DNA from: Bacillota bacterium
GTDB lineage: Bacteria > Bacillota > Clostridia > Peptostreptococcales > Acidaminobacteraceae
DNA length: 64,000 nucleotides
NCBI GenBank assembly: GCA_025210655.1
Contig: JAOARG010000028.1
Location: forward strand, 40,080 to 104,079
Direction: 5' to 3'
Under the pieces are notes generated by a model. The model made no database searches and was not told where the DNA came from. It saw nothing but the letters and a program-made list of their open reading frames with translations. Made by a program: the position numbers and the translations under genes. The number at the start of each line of letters is the position of its first letter. The stretch's first letter is position 1. Below are positions 34,135-43,574 of the stretch, one piece after another.

Positions 34135-36528
34135 ATGTTTAAGTCAATTAAATACAAATTGGTTATTGCATTTATGATTGTAGCTTTAATCCCATTTGGG
34201 ATAGTATCATTTATATCATTCCAGAATTCTAAGGCAGAAATAGAGGAAATAGTATTTAATCAACTCACAGCAATCAGGGAAAATAAGGCTGATCAGATAG
34301 AGTCGTATTTTGAAGAAATTGACAATCAAATTATTACTTTTTCTGAAAGTAGAATGATTATTGATGCTATGAAAGAGTTTAAAGAAACATTTTATCAAGT
34401 TAGTCAGGAAGCAACAGATCAGCAATATGAAGAAGCTCTTAAAGGTACTCATGATTATATCAAAAATAAATTTCTTCCTAGATTGAATGAAAATTTAAGT
34501 TCATCTAAGTCAGCACAGGAATTTTATTCTGATTCTATAAATACAGTTTTACTACAACATGAGTATATATCTTCAAATCCAAATGAAATGGGAAGTAAGG
34601 ATAATTTGGACAAGGGATCTTCTAACTATTCATATAATGAAATTCATGAGTCCTATCATCCAATTATAAAAAGTTATCTTCACAAGTTTGAATATTATGA
34701 TATTTTTCTAGTTGATATTGATACTGGAGATATTGTATATAGTGTTTATAAGGAATCGGATTATGGAACAAACTTAATAAATGGACCATATAAAAACTCC
34801 AATATAGCTAAAGTTTTTGAAAGAGCTAAGGAAGCAACTAATAAAGATGAATTTTTTATAGAGGACTATGATTTTTATGATCCTTCATATCATGCACCAG
34901 CGGCTTTTATCTCATCAGCTATATATGATGGTAATGATAAAGTTGGAGTACTTATATTCCAAATGCCAGTAGATAAAATAAATGGTATTATGACTAATCA
35001 TGGAAACTGGAAAGACTCTGGATTAGGCGAAAGCGGAGAAATATACATCGTTGGAAGTGATAAGAAATTAAGAAGTATGTCTAGGTTTCTTATAGAAGAT
35101 AAGGCAGGTTATTTAGATACATTAAGAGGTGTTGGTATTTCAGAAGAAGTGCTTAGTAACATAAATAAGATGGAAACATCAATACTTTATCAAGCAGTAG
35201 ATTCAGATGCGTCAAAAGATGCATTAAATGGTAATTCAAATACAAAAGTAGTAAAGGACTATAGAAATATCAATGTACTAAGTTCCTATAGCCCGTTGGA
35301 GATCAAAGGCGTTGACTGGGTAATATTATCTGAGATAGATGAGTTAGAAGCATATGAGGCAATTAATGAACTAAGAACAATAATGGTGGCTATAGCTGCT
35401 GGAGTATTTTTTATAGTATTGATAACTTCTATTATATTTTCAAGGGGAATATCAAGTCCACTTATAGCGACAACTGCAATATTAAAGGATATATCAGAAG
35501 GTGAAGGGGATTTGACCAAGCAGCTATTATCTAAATCAAATGATGAAACAGGACAAATGTCAAAATGGTTTAACCTTTTTGTCGAAAAGTTAAGAGCTAT
35601 TATAATAGAAATAATTGAAAAATCGAAAAGTCTTAGACATAATATAGAAGAGTTCGATGGTATGATGAAGGATTCCAATAATAATCTTAGGGATATTATA
35701 GATGAAGTGCAGATTGTAAATGATTCTATACAGACAAATGCCAGTGTATCAGAAGAAGTAAATGCAAGTATAGAAGAACTTTCAAGTACATCCCATTCTA
35801 TATATGAAAAAACACTTGACACTTTGACAAATAATAAAAAAATGACTGATGCAACCCTAAAAGGGAAAGAAACCATAATTGATGTAGTTTCAACAATTGA
35901 CGATGTAAAAGAAAAGTCTGAGAATGTATCAAGTGTAATCAATGAACTTAAAAAATCTGCAGAAGGGATAGGAGAAATTGTATCCCTTATCACTTCAATT
36001 ACAGAACAAACAAACCTATTAGCATTAAATGCATCCATAGAAGCTGCAAGAGCAGGTGAACACGGCAAAGGATTTGCGGTAGTAGCTGAAGAGGTTAGAA
36101 AGTTAGCAGAAGAGAGTGCTAGTTCAACCAGTAAAATATACGAAATGATAATGGATATACAGAGTCAGATGGAAGAGACTGTTAAAATAATGGATGAGGA
36201 AAAAGAAATTATAAGTAAAACAGTGAAGAAAGGTACAGATGCTAGAGAACAGTTCGATCAGATAAGTGAAATAATAGACTTTATATCAGAAGAAATAAAT
36301 GATATAACAAAAGCCTCAGAACAACAATCAAAAATCGCTGATGATATGGCAAAAGCAGTAGAAAGTTTAGCGACATCAACCCAAGAAAATGCAGAAGCAA
36401 TTCAAAATATAGCAAGCAGAACCCAAGAACAGTCAAATATCATATCTAATATGGAAACAGGAAATAACACAGTCAAAGTTCTTATAGGTGAACTTGATGA
36501 AATATCAGGTAAGTTTAAAGTTAAATAA
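34135..36528 (+). CDS. Methyl-accepting chemotaxis protein (Cache-type sensor)
   Basis: A 797-residue chemoreceptor. Transmembrane helices near 9-29 and 419-440 flank a large extracellular double-Cache-like domain ([38 protein letters not shown]). A HAMP region and the cytoplasmic helical hairpin follow, with the conserved tip [20 protein letters not shown] and [10 protein letters not shown]. It would signal through CheA/CheW, none of which are in this window. A GGAGG site precedes the ATG. Confidence 0.95.
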   Translation: MFKSIKYKLVIAFMIVALIPFGIVSFISFQNSKAEIEEIVFNQLTAIRENKADQIESYFEEIDNQIITFSESRMIIDAMKEFKETFYQVSQEATDQQYEEALKGTHDYIKNKFLPRLNENLSSSKSAQEFYSDSINTVLLQHEYISSNPNEMGSKDNLDKGSSNYSYNEIHESYHPIIKSYLHKFEYYDIFLVDIDTGDIVYSVYKESDYGTNLINGPYKNSNIAKVFERAKEATNKDEFFIEDYDFYDPSYHAPAAFISSAIYDGNDKVGVLIFQMPVDKINGIMTNHGNWKDSGLGESGEIYIVGSDKKLRSMSRFLIEDKAGYLDTLRGVGISEEVLSNINKMETSILYQAVDSDASKDALNGNSNTKVVKDYRNINVLSSYSPLEIKGVDWVILSEIDELEAYEAINELRTIMVAIAAGVFFIVLITSIIFSRGISSPLIATTAILKDISEGEGDLTKQLLSKSNDETGQMSKWFNLFVEKLRAIIIEIIEKSKSLRHNIEEFDGMMKDSNNNLRDIIDEVQIVNDSIQTNASVSEEVNASIEELSSTSHSIYEKTLDTLTNNKKMTDATLKGKETIIDVVSTIDDVKEKSENVSSVINELKKSAEGIGEIVSLITSITEQTNLLALNASIEAARAGEHGKGFAVVAEEVRKLAEESASSTSKIYEMIMDIQSQMEETVKIMDEEKEIISKTVKKGTDAREQFDQISEIIDFISEEINDITKASEQQSKIADDMAKAVESLATSTQENAEAIQNIASRTQEQSNIISNMETGNNTVKVLIGELDEISGKFKVK

Positions 36529-36538
36529 AGTGTTAAAA

Positions 36539-36575
36539 AAACCATCCTTTAGAAAGAGTTAAGGATGGTTTTTTT
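36539..36575 (+). terminator. Terminator after the first chemoreceptor
   Basis: AAACCATCCTT and AAGGATGGTTT form the stem, followed by T residues. Confidence 0.85.
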
Positions 36576-36620
36576 CTAAGAGTTCACTATGTTCATATTT
36601 AAGTGAGGATTTCTTTAGAC

Positions 36621-37078
36621 AGTCTAGGGATTTATTTCATTCACATCTAGGTACTCGTCCTGCTCGAATCTAGGGAACAAATCTATTGGATTTGTCATCT
36701 AGGGAGAGTTGTTCCAACTCCATCCATGGAAATTTTCCATACGGAAAGATATTATAAAAGCCGTAGTTCGTTGGTCGTAGGTTGTAGTTCGGAAGAGCTT
36801 TTCAAACTTAAGGATATTTTTCTTGCGAAAAAATTAATTAAAAAGACCTCAAGTTCAAGTCGCCCCTTTCATCCTAGAAGGATTCACTTGTATTTAATAT
36901 CTTAAAAGACCCAAGTTCCAATACTTTCTCCGCTCTTTTCAAATGTTATTTTACGCTGGTAAAATGTATCCAAGGATGTTGATAGAATATCAACCCTAGA
37001 TGAAATGTAGTAGCACTACCATTTGCCCTAGATTTGAGCAAAGCGAACACCTAGATGCGACGCAGGAGTCCTAGACAA
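36621..37078. repeat. Giant inverted hairpin array, TCTAGG linker, copy 1
   Basis: The left arm (36621-36730) has four units beginning with TCTAGG; two contain clear hairpins, ACAAATC/GATTTGT (36678-36695) and GAGTTG/CAACTC (36706-36720). The right arm (36970-37075) is the inverse, with units ending CCTAGA and hairpins GTTGAT/ATCAAC (36978-36994) and AAATG-TAGT/ACTA-CATTT. Outer units can pair between arms (ACTCGTCCTGCTCGA with TTGAGCAAAGCGAAC). The core holds AAGGA plus TTTTT/AAAAA modules. A second copy lies at 49661-50299. No gene is apparent in 36576-37241. Confidence 0.8.
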
Positions 37079-37241
37079 ACAAACTTAGTTCAGCTGTAAA
37101 GCAAAGTAGCATTAGGCAATATTATGCCATCACAAAATGGTCCTCTCTACCTACAAACTACGAACCCTCCCATTGTACCCAAAGAACTATTATGGTAAAA
37201 TAAGGATAAGAAATGTTTCAGGATACAACTGGAGGGGCTAT

Positions 37242-39257
37242 ATGAAATTTCAAAACAAATTGATGCTTACTATTGTTGTATTAATTGTTTTAACCAGTGC
37301 AGTCATTACTGGTCAAGGGATGATGAAGATTCAAGAATCCTATAGCAAAAATATAGAAGAACAAGGGATTTTAATTGCATCATCTGTAAATGATAAGTTG
37401 GAAATGGCAAAAGGTTTTGAAGGGGTGCTTGATGAACAAATTGCCGAAAAGATACTAAATGCTTGTGAAGCTGTAAATCTTATTGATTTTGATGAAATGA
37501 GTAATGAGAAGTTGAAAGATATTGCAGATAAGATGGGAATCAATGCAAGTATATCAGTATCAAGTTCAGACAAAGTTGTTAGATATTCAGACTTTGTTGA
37601 ATATGTTGGATGGCAGTATCCAGAAGGTCATCCTATGACAGTTGTTTTTGAAGGAAAACAGAGGAGCTACATAGAAGCTGCTAGAAAAGATATGGCCAGT
37701 GGAAAAGTATCAAAATTTGGTGGTATTGCACTTGACGAACCTGGATATTTTGTACAAATAGGTATAAGTGCAGATTCTATTGCAGAGTTACAGGAAAGAT
37801 TTAGTCCTGAAAAAATTCTATCAGAAGTTAAAGAAAACCAGCTTATAAAATACGCTTTTATGGTGGATGATCAAGGGATAATATACGCCGGTGATTCTGA
37901 GAGAAATGGCCAAAAACTGGAGACAGGATACTCTACTAATGCATATCAGGATGGAAATGTATACTCTGAAAAACTAACAACAAAAGAGGGTTTAAGAGTA
38001 TATGATATTCAGATTCCTTATTATGAGGGTGATCAGTTAAAGGGAGCAATTATCATAGGTTATTCTCTAGTAGATATGGAAAAGGCTCTTTCCTCTACAA
38101 TGATGCAGTCAATAATTATTACAATAGTTACAATAATTATAGCTTCATTTGTGATTGTATTTGTACTTAAAGTACTTCTTAAACCACTAAGAAATCTGGC
38201 ATCACAGCTTTCAGAAATATCATCAGGAGATTTTACTGTTGAACAGGATGCCAAAGTATTAAAGAAGGATGATGTGTTGGGAGTCATAGCAAACTCAGTG
38301 CAAGATATGAGAAAAAATCTTAGTTCTCTTATGATTATGATTAAAGAGGATTCAAAACATGTGGAAGATGGATCTGACAATCTGTCAGAAATTATGTCTG
38401 AAACAGCAAGGGCTATTAGTGAAAATGCCAAGGCTGTAGAGATGTTAGCAATTTCAGCAACAGAGCAGACTGATGAGGCATTTAAAGTGTCTCAAAGTGC
38501 TGAGAATCTTGGCAGACTTGTGGATGATAGTAAAAGTAGTATATCATCAGCAAGTGAAAAAGCAGAAGATGTTGATAGCTTAAGTAAGCAAGGTGAGGAC
38601 ATAATCAAAGAACTGGCTAAAGTTATTCAGGAAAGTGTAAAAGAGATTGAAGTAATTTCCAAGGGAATTACAGAAGTAGAAGACTCCGTAACAAACATGA
38701 GGGATTTCACAGGCAAAATCAGATCAATATCAGAGCAAACAAATCTTCTTGCCCTTAATGCATCAATAGAAGCAGCAAGAGCAGGAGAAGCAGGCAGAGG
38801 TTTTGCAGTAGTAGCCGATGAAATCAGAAAATTAGCTGAAGAAACAAGCCAGACAACAGAGCAAGTAGAATTAATAATTGGAGATATATCTGAAAAAACT
38901 AATACTGCATCTAGAGATATTACAAAAGTCGGAGATGTTAGTATACAGCAGAAAGATTCATTAGATAGAACAGTTAATATTTTTGCAAATATCCAAACTG
39001 CAATAAATAACCTAGTAATTTCAATGAACGAAGTAGTAAATGTTACAAACACAGTTGGATCGAGTAAAGATGTAATACTTGAAGCAGTAAGTAAACTATC
39101 AGACCTAACATCCAACTTATCAGCAACATGTGAAGAAATATCCGCATCAACAGAGGAACAAACGGCATCTGTTGAAGAAGTGGAAGTGTTGGCTGATAGA
39201 AATAAGAATGTAGCAGTAGGACTGAGTGAGAGAGTTGGGATTTTTAAGACAGAATAA
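37242..39257 (+). CDS. Methyl-accepting chemotaxis protein
   Basis: A 671-residue chemoreceptor. The start is ATG 37242 behind GGAGGGG (37231-37237); the frame is open back to 37137 but lacks a site there. Helices near 10-28 and 312-337 flank an extracellular sensor of about 285 residues with Cache-like strands ([20 protein letters not shown]). HAMP and a signalling hairpin with [20 protein letters not shown] and [16 protein letters not shown] follow. A different sensor from the previous receptor implies a different attractant. Confidence 0.95.
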   Translation: MKFQNKLMLTIVVLIVLTSAVITGQGMMKIQESYSKNIEEQGILIASSVNDKLEMAKGFEGVLDEQIAEKILNACEAVNLIDFDEMSNEKLKDIADKMGINASISVSSSDKVVRYSDFVEYVGWQYPEGHPMTVVFEGKQRSYIEAARKDMASGKVSKFGGIALDEPGYFVQIGISADSIAELQERFSPEKILSEVKENQLIKYAFMVDDQGIIYAGDSERNGQKLETGYSTNAYQDGNVYSEKLTTKEGLRVYDIQIPYYEGDQLKGAIIIGYSLVDMEKALSSTMMQSIIITIVTIIIASFVIVFVLKVLLKPLRNLASQLSEISSGDFTVEQDAKVLKKDDVLGVIANSVQDMRKNLSSLMIMIKEDSKHVEDGSDNLSEIMSETARAISENAKAVEMLAISATEQTDEAFKVSQSAENLGRLVDDSKSSISSASEKAEDVDSLSKQGEDIIKELAKVIQESVKEIEVISKGITEVEDSVTNMRDFTGKIRSISEQTNLLALNASIEAARAGEAGRGFAVVADEIRKLAEETSQTTEQVELIIGDISEKTNTASRDITKVGDVSIQQKDSLDRTVNIFANIQTAINNLVISMNEVVNVTNTVGSSKDVILEAVSKLSDLTSNLSATCEEISASTEEQTASVEEVEVLADRNKNVAVGLSERVGIFKTE

Positions 39258-39262
39258 GCATT

Positions 39263-39295
39263 GAATTGGGATGGCAACATCCCAATTCTTTTTTT
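39263..39295 (+). terminator. Terminator after the second chemoreceptor
   Basis: GAATTGGGATG and CATCCCAATTC surround GCAA, then seven T residues. Confidence 0.88.
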
Positions 39296-39298
39296 AGC

Positions 39299-39327
39299 TT
39301 GACTTGAGAATAATTATCATTTAAACT
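39299..39327 (+). promoter_or_regulatory. tetR promoter with a Fur-like box in the spacer
   Basis: TTGACT (39299-39304) and TAAACT (39322-39327) are 17 bases apart. The spacer contains TGAGAATAATTATCA (39305-39319), which differs from the 7-1-7 Fur box TGATAATNATTATCA at one fixed position. A second inverted repeat CGAAcgatgaTTCG follows at 39333-39346 and could be the TetR operator. Confidence 0.65.
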
Positions 39328-39365
39328 AAAAGCGAACGATGATTCGTTTTTGAGGGGTGTAAAAT

Positions 39366-39998
39366 ATGCAAATAAAAAAAGATGAGGTAAAAAATAAGAT
39401 TATAGATAGTGCTACAAAGCTATTTCTTGATAAGGGATATAAGAACACATCTATGAAGGATATCGCTATTGAAGCTGGATTGTCAACTTCTAATATATAT
39501 ACATATGTGAAGAGTAAAAATAAACTTTTCAAGGATATTGTTATTGATGGCTATAATGCTTATTATAATTTTATCGAAAGCATATCTACTGACAGAGTAT
39601 GGCAAGATTCGAATTCTTGGACTATTGAAAGGGAAACATATATATTTAAGAGATATGTAAATATGATTTATTTGTATAAGGATCAGTTGAAAATACTCTT
39701 TTTTAAAGCACAAGATAGTGAATTTGAGGATTTTCTCGAAGATGTTTTTACAAAGCAATATACAAGAAGTTTTGAAGTAAATACCCAAGCTGTTGGAGGC
39801 TTATACAATTTTCTCGAAAAAGAGCTTCCTGTCTATATTGTTAAGAATTCGACACGAATGTATTTGAATATTATGCTTGAAGGGTTAAAAGAGGATATTG
39901 GTAAGGATGAAATGGTAAGTCGATTGTCAGAATGTGTCAAATTTCTCTTTGGTGGATACAATTCATATTTCACAGAAGAGATAAAAATAAAAGAATAA
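39366..39998 (+). CDS. TetR/AcrR-family regulator
   Basis: A 210-residue regulator. The N-terminal helix-turn-helix is IIDSATKLFLDKGYKNTSMK and SNIYTYVKSKNKLFKDIV. The C-terminal ligand domain has no assignable family. It precedes a MATE exporter by 61 bases in the same direction, so it probably controls its own gene and that exporter. A Fur-like box in the promoter spacer suggests iron control on top. Confidence 0.92.
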   Translation: MQIKKDEVKNKIIDSATKLFLDKGYKNTSMKDIAIEAGLSTSNIYTYVKSKNKLFKDIVIDGYNAYYNFIESISTDRVWQDSNSWTIERETYIFKRYVNMIYLYKDQLKILFFKAQDSEFEDFLEDVFTKQYTRSFEVNTQAVGGLYNFLEKELPVYIVKNSTRMYLNIMLEGLKEDIGKDEMVSRLSECVKFLFGGYNSYFTEEIKIKE

Positions 39999-40016
39999 TT
40001 TTTTTTACAAGGTCAT

Positions 40017-40031
40017 TGAGAATGATTCTGA
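40017..40031 (+). promoter_or_regulatory. Second Fur-like box, upstream of the MATE gene
   Basis: TGAGAATGATTCTGA matches 11 of the 14 fixed positions of TGATAATNATTATCA and is itself nearly palindromic. A possible -35 TTTACA sits at 40004-40009, but no good -10 follows. Confidence 0.45.
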
Positions 40032-40059
40032 ATCTCACTAAAACTATAAGGAGGTAACA

Positions 40060-41418
40060 ATGGATAATAGAAATGAATTATTAGAAGACAGTATGGGGAG
40101 TTTGTTTATGAAACTTGCTGTGCCGGGAATAGTTGGAATGTTAATTATTGGACTTTACAATTTTGTAGATGCAATATTTGTAGGTCAACTTGTGGGAAAA
40201 GATGGTGTTGCAGCTATAGCCTTACTATATTCAGTTGTACTACTGAATCAAGGAATACTGACTATAGTCGGAAGTGGTTCCATGGCTATTTTATCAATTT
40301 CCATAGGTAAAAAAGATCAGAAAACCATAGATAAATTATTGGGTAATATGATTATATTTATAGTAATTGCGTCAGGTGTTTTAACCGTATTAACATACAT
40401 ATTTAGCAATCAATTAGTTACAATCATTGGTGGTACTGGTTCAGTGCATAGTCTTGCCGTTAGGTATTTGAGAGTATTACTTATTGGATTTATTCCAGCG
40501 GCTTTAGGACCTGCAATGAACTTTCTTCTAAGAGGTGAAGGCAAGATGAAGCATGCCATGGTAATAGCGGGAGGAGCTGGTATACTAAATATTATTTTAG
40601 ATCCAATACTTATTAGTGGATTAAAAATGGGGATAGAAGGGGCAGCACTGGCAACCATAATTTCTCAAACTATATTTATGATAGTACAGTTTATATATTT
40701 CAAATCAGGAAAAAGTGTTGTTTCTATATCTAAATTGAAGATAAGAATAGAAAAATCTGTAATAGCAGATGTACTAAAACTGGGATCATCTCAGATGTTT
40801 ATGTGTGTAATGATGATGGTGCAGCAAATTTTCTTATTTAGATCACTTGAGCATTTCGGGGGAAATAATCATATATCTCTTATGGGGGGAACATTTAGAC
40901 TATTTATGTTCGCATACCTAATTGTATGGGGAATAGGTACAGGACTGCAACCCATAGTTGGGGTTAACTACGGAGCCAAACAGTATGGAAGAGTAAAGGA
41001 AAGTTTTAAAAAATTCAGCCTCATTGGAGCTGTAATAACAACAATTTGTTGGGTTTTATTTATGAGTTTTCCACAGTTTTTCCTAAGTTTATTCATCAAA
41101 GATGCAGATTTGATAGTTATGGGGATACCATATTTTAAACTTTTCAATATCATCTTTTTTGCATACATCTATTTTGCAACAGTCCTTAATCTTTTTATAG
41201 GATTGGGAAAAGCAAAAGAAGCAGGTATATTGGCTATAGGGAGACAGGTCCTATTCTTTGTACCAATGGTACTGATACTTCCAAGATTTTTAGGTGTATG
41301 GGGAGTATGGCTGTCATTACCTTTAGCCGATGGAGTAACAATTATTCTTGGATTTTACAATCAATATAAAATATTCAAATCAGAAGAGTTTAGAGAGGAA
41401 GAGCTACTAAGGATATAA
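40060..41418 (+). CDS. MATE-family efflux transporter
   Basis: A 452-residue transporter with 12 predicted helices in two MatE halves (PGIVGMLIIGLYNFVDAIFV at the start; a second half from about residue 230). It exports drugs or metabolites by sodium or proton antiport. AAGGAGG precedes the ATG. It is paired with the upstream TetR regulator; two Fur-like boxes suggest that the substrate could be related to iron, for example a siderophore-like or haem-related compound, which is speculative. Confidence 0.93.
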   Translation: MDNRNELLEDSMGSLFMKLAVPGIVGMLIIGLYNFVDAIFVGQLVGKDGVAAIALLYSVVLLNQGILTIVGSGSMAILSISIGKKDQKTIDKLLGNMIIFIVIASGVLTVLTYIFSNQLVTIIGGTGSVHSLAVRYLRVLLIGFIPAALGPAMNFLLRGEGKMKHAMVIAGGAGILNIILDPILISGLKMGIEGAALATIISQTIFMIVQFIYFKSGKSVVSISKLKIRIEKSVIADVLKLGSSQMFMCVMMMVQQIFLFRSLEHFGGNNHISLMGGTFRLFMFAYLIVWGIGTGLQPIVGVNYGAKQYGRVKESFKKFSLIGAVITTICWVLFMSFPQFFLSLFIKDADLIVMGIPYFKLFNIIFFAYIYFATVLNLFIGLGKAKEAGILAIGRQVLFFVPMVLILPRFLGVWGVWLSLPLADGVTIILGFYNQYKIFKSEEFREEELLRI

Positions 41419-41422
41419 AATA

Positions 41423-41786
41423 GCTGAAGCAAAACCGTAAATTTATAATTGTCCTGGTTCTGTCAATTTAAAAATTCTAAATGCAAGGATGTTTTTAGCT
41501 TAAGCTAAACCGCAAATTTAAAATTGTCTTGGTGCTGTCAATTATAAATTATTAAGGGCAAGGATGTTTTTAGCTGAAGCTAAATCGTAAATTTAAAATT
41601 GTCTTGGTGCTGTCAATTATAAATTATTAAGTGCAAGGATGTTTTTAGCTGAAGCTAAATCGTAAATTTAAAATTGTCTTGGTGCTGTCAATTTTAAATT
41701 ATTAAGGGCAAGGATGTTTTTAGCTGAAGCTAAATCGTAAATTTAAAATTGTCTTGGTGCTTGACAATTTTAAATTTACTAACTGT
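41423..41786. repeat. 75-bp tandem repeat, about 4.7 copies
   Basis: Copies begin GCAAGGATGTTTTTAGCT at 41483, 41558, 41633 and 41708 with an exact 75-bp period, plus a diverged partial copy from 41423. Each encodes two hairpins: TTTAGCT/AGCTAAA with a short loop, and AATTTAAAATTG with CAATTATAAATT or CAATTTTAAATT around TCTTGGTGCTGT. A similar single unit occurs at 49931-50010. The array lies directly upstream of the symporter promoter and encodes no protein. Confidence 0.92.
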
Positions 41787-41787
41787 A

Positions 41788-41816
41788 TTGACAAAAAAAC
41801 AATTTTGTTCTATGCT
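41788..41816 (+). promoter_or_regulatory. Promoter of the symporter gene, with leader hairpin
   Basis: TTGACA (41788-41793), 17 bases, TATGCT (41811-41816). A leader hairpin GTTGTCC/GGACGAC with loop TTTGGGCA lies at 41862-41884, upstream of the GGAGGG site of the symporter. Confidence 0.75.
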
Positions 41817-41917
41817 TAATTCGTACTAAATTACTAAGAATTATTATTTAGTACATGCGCGAGTTGTCCTTTGGGCAGGACGACTAAAACAATTTTTAAT
41901 ATTTTGGAGGGAGAAAC

Positions 41918-43099
41918 ATGAAAAAAGTTGGGCTGATTCCTAAGCTACTAATTGGAATCGTATTGGGTATTTTTGTTGGTTTATATGCCAGCGAAAATGT
42001 AATTTCTGTGGTACAAACAATCAAAGATGTACTAGGTTCTATTATTTTCTTTACAATTCCGTTGGTTATTATCGGATTTGTTACACCTGCGATATCAGGT
42101 TTAAGAAAAAATGCAAGTCAAATGTTAGGTACATACCTTGGACTTTCTTACAGTTCTGCAGTTGGAGCATCATTGTTTTCAGCAGCAGCAGCGTACTTTA
42201 TTGTACCAATGCTGAATATTTCATCAAAAGCTGAAACATTAAAAGAAATTCCAAAGCTTGGATTCAAACTTTCGATTGATCCAATCATGCCGGTTATGTC
42301 GGCTCTTGTTCTTGCAATTATGCTTGGAGTAGCAATTATCTGGACAAAATCTGAAAAAATGGACGCATTATTTGGAGAATTCCAGAACATGATACTTAGT
42401 ATTGTAAGTAAGATTATTATTCCAATACTACCTGTTTATATTTTTACTACTTTCTCAGGTCTGGCATATGAAGGACTATTAACAAAACAATTACCGATAT
42501 TCTTTAAGATGATTATTATAGTTATCATCGGACATTTTATCTGGTTAACATTATTATATTCTATAGCTGCTCTAGTATCTAAGAAAAACCCATTTGAGGT
42601 AATCAAACATTACCCACCAGTATACATTACTGCAATGGGAACAATGTCAAGCGCAGCTACATTACCAGTAGCATTAACACAGGCTAAAAAGTCAAGAGTA
42701 CTACCAGACGAAGTAGTAAACTTCGCAATCCCATTAGGTGCAACAACACACCTTTCAGGATCAGTACTTACAGAAACATTCTTCTGTATGACAATAGCAC
42801 AAATGCTATATGGACAAATGCCATCATTTGGTACAATTCTATTATTTTCAATGTTATTTGGAATATTCGCAGTAGGAGCACCAGGAGTACCAGGAGGAAC
42901 AGTAATGGCATCCCTAGCAATAGTAACAAGTGTCCTAGGATTCGATGCAGATGGAGTAGGACTACTAATAGCAATATTCGCAATCCAAGATTCATTCGGA
43001 ACAGCATGTAACGTAACAGGAGACGGAGCCTTAGCCCTAATCCTAAGAGGTCTGTTCTATAAGGATGTAGCGGATAAGCCTGCAGAGCAGGCAGCATAG
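41918..43099 (+). CDS. Dicarboxylate/amino acid:cation symporter (DAACS family)
   Basis: A 393-residue transporter with about eight helices and re-entrant loops. The first re-entrant serine motif is TMSSAATLPVAL. The TM7 substrate/Na site, usually NMDGT, reads CNVTGDGALAL here, so substrate choice may differ from classic glutamate carriers. It is preceded by its own strong promoter and the 75-bp tandem array and followed by a terminator, so it is monocistronic. Codon use in the last third shows a run of A-ending codons but no sign of a foreign origin. Confidence 0.9.
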   Translation: MKKVGLIPKLLIGIVLGIFVGLYASENVISVVQTIKDVLGSIIFFTIPLVIIGFVTPAISGLRKNASQMLGTYLGLSYSSAVGASLFSAAAAYFIVPMLNISSKAETLKEIPKLGFKLSIDPIMPVMSALVLAIMLGVAIIWTKSEKMDALFGEFQNMILSIVSKIIIPILPVYIFTTFSGLAYEGLLTKQLPIFFKMIIIVIIGHFIWLTLLYSIAALVSKKNPFEVIKHYPPVYITAMGTMSSAATLPVALTQAKKSRVLPDEVVNFAIPLGATTHLSGSVLTETFFCMTIAQMLYGQMPSFGTILLFSMLFGIFAVGAPGVPGGTVMASLAIVTSVLGFDADGVGLLIAIFAIQDSFGTACNVTGDGALALILRGLFYKDVADKPAEQAA

Positions 43100-43148
43100 C
43101 TACTGCGCTTAGCATCAGCTTTTAAAAGCTGATAGACTAGCCATTCTT

Positions 43149-43180
43149 AAAACCGCATCTATTAGGTGCGGTTTTATTTT
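43149..43180 (+). terminator. Terminator after the symporter
   Basis: AAAACCGCA and TGCGGTTTT flank TCTATTAGG, followed by ATTTTATTTTT. Confidence 0.85.
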
Positions 43181-43195
43181 ATTTTTGACCTTCCA

Positions 43196-43371
43196 GCCTA
43201 ATGTTGCCTAAAGCTATTATAATCGCGCCTAATCATTGCTATGCAATTAGCCTAATATTGTACTTAAGTGCTATTACTTTTCATTTTGAAAAGTAATAGG
43301 CAAAACAACCTTAGGCCAGCTGAAAATCAGGGATTAGGCGCGATCAAAGTAGCATTAGGCTACCTTAGGCC
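43196..43371. repeat. Cloverleaf-like inverted repeat, GCCTAA linker, copy 1
   Basis: A nested palindrome. The outer pairs are GCCTAA/TTAGGC twice. An uninterrupted 13-bp stem ATCGCGCCTAATC (43222-43234) with GATTAGGCGCGAT (43332-43344) follows. Side hairpins are ATTGC/GCAAT (43235-43247) and CTGA/TCAG (43320-43330). Next comes GCCTAA..TTGT with ACAA..TTAGGC, and an apical hairpin CTATTACTTTTC (43271-43282) with GAAAAGTAATAG (43288-43299). It would fold into a long stem with a four-way junction. Copy 2 is at 55585-55757. Confidence 0.88.
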
Positions 43372-43416
43372 AATAAAAATAAAGAAGCATTTATTATCAG
43401 TCTAGACTGTATCAAT

Positions 43417-43560
43417 AGCTGGGCTTGAATCAGCAAAGTAAGATTCAGCTGGGCTAAGAATAAAAATTCTTGCTGGGCTACTTATTAAAAAATAAGTGCT
43501 AGGCGCTTCACTCCAATTTTTAGAGTGAAGCAGTTTTATGATATACTATCATAAAACGCC
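43417..43560. repeat. GCTGGGCT-linked hairpin array before the lipoprotein gene
   Basis: Five hairpins follow each other: GAATC/GATTC, AGAAT/ATTCT, ACTTAT/ATAAGT, GCTTCACTC/GAGTGAAGC and GTTTTATGAT/ATCATAAAAC. The first four are joined by AGCTGGGCT or GCTAGGC. The last two are enclosed by GGCG/CGCC. The block is closely similar to 45080-45218 before the PAS kinase gene, where linkers and most stems are the same. Confidence 0.85.
43519..43547 (+). promoter_or_regulatory. Promoter embedded in array hairpins (lipoprotein gene)
   Basis: TTTAGA (43519-43524), 17 bases, TATACT (43542-43547). The -35 lies in the 3' arm of hairpin GCTTCACTC/GAGTGAAGC and the -10 at the apex of GTTTTATGAT/ATCATAAAAC. 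The start codon is 28 bases downstream. The same arrangement recurs at 45177-45205. Confidence 0.6.
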
Positions 43561-43574
43561 AATAGGGGGACAAA

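Noticed and set aside
35286..36068. Long minus-strand open frame of 260 codons within the first chemoreceptor gene
   Set aside because: It is antisense to the conserved signalling hairpin, is serine-rich as expected of a shadow frame, and has no ribosome binding site.
36621..37078. Insertion sequence or MITE with terminal inverted repeats
   Set aside because: No transposase frame and no clear target duplication; the inverted symmetry is spread over many hairpins rather than at termini. A non-autonomous mobile origin is not excluded.
37137..37241. Upstream extension of the second chemoreceptor
   Set aside because: ATG 37242 has a strong GGAGGGG site and begins a normal membrane anchor; the extension runs through a region of array remnants.
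38627..39280. Minus-strand open frame of 217 codons within the second chemoreceptor gene
   Set aside because: Antisense shadow of the conserved signalling domain, serine-rich, and it starts inside the terminator.
41423..41786. CRISPR array
   Set aside because: The whole 75-bp unit repeats, including what would be spacers, and no cas genes are near.
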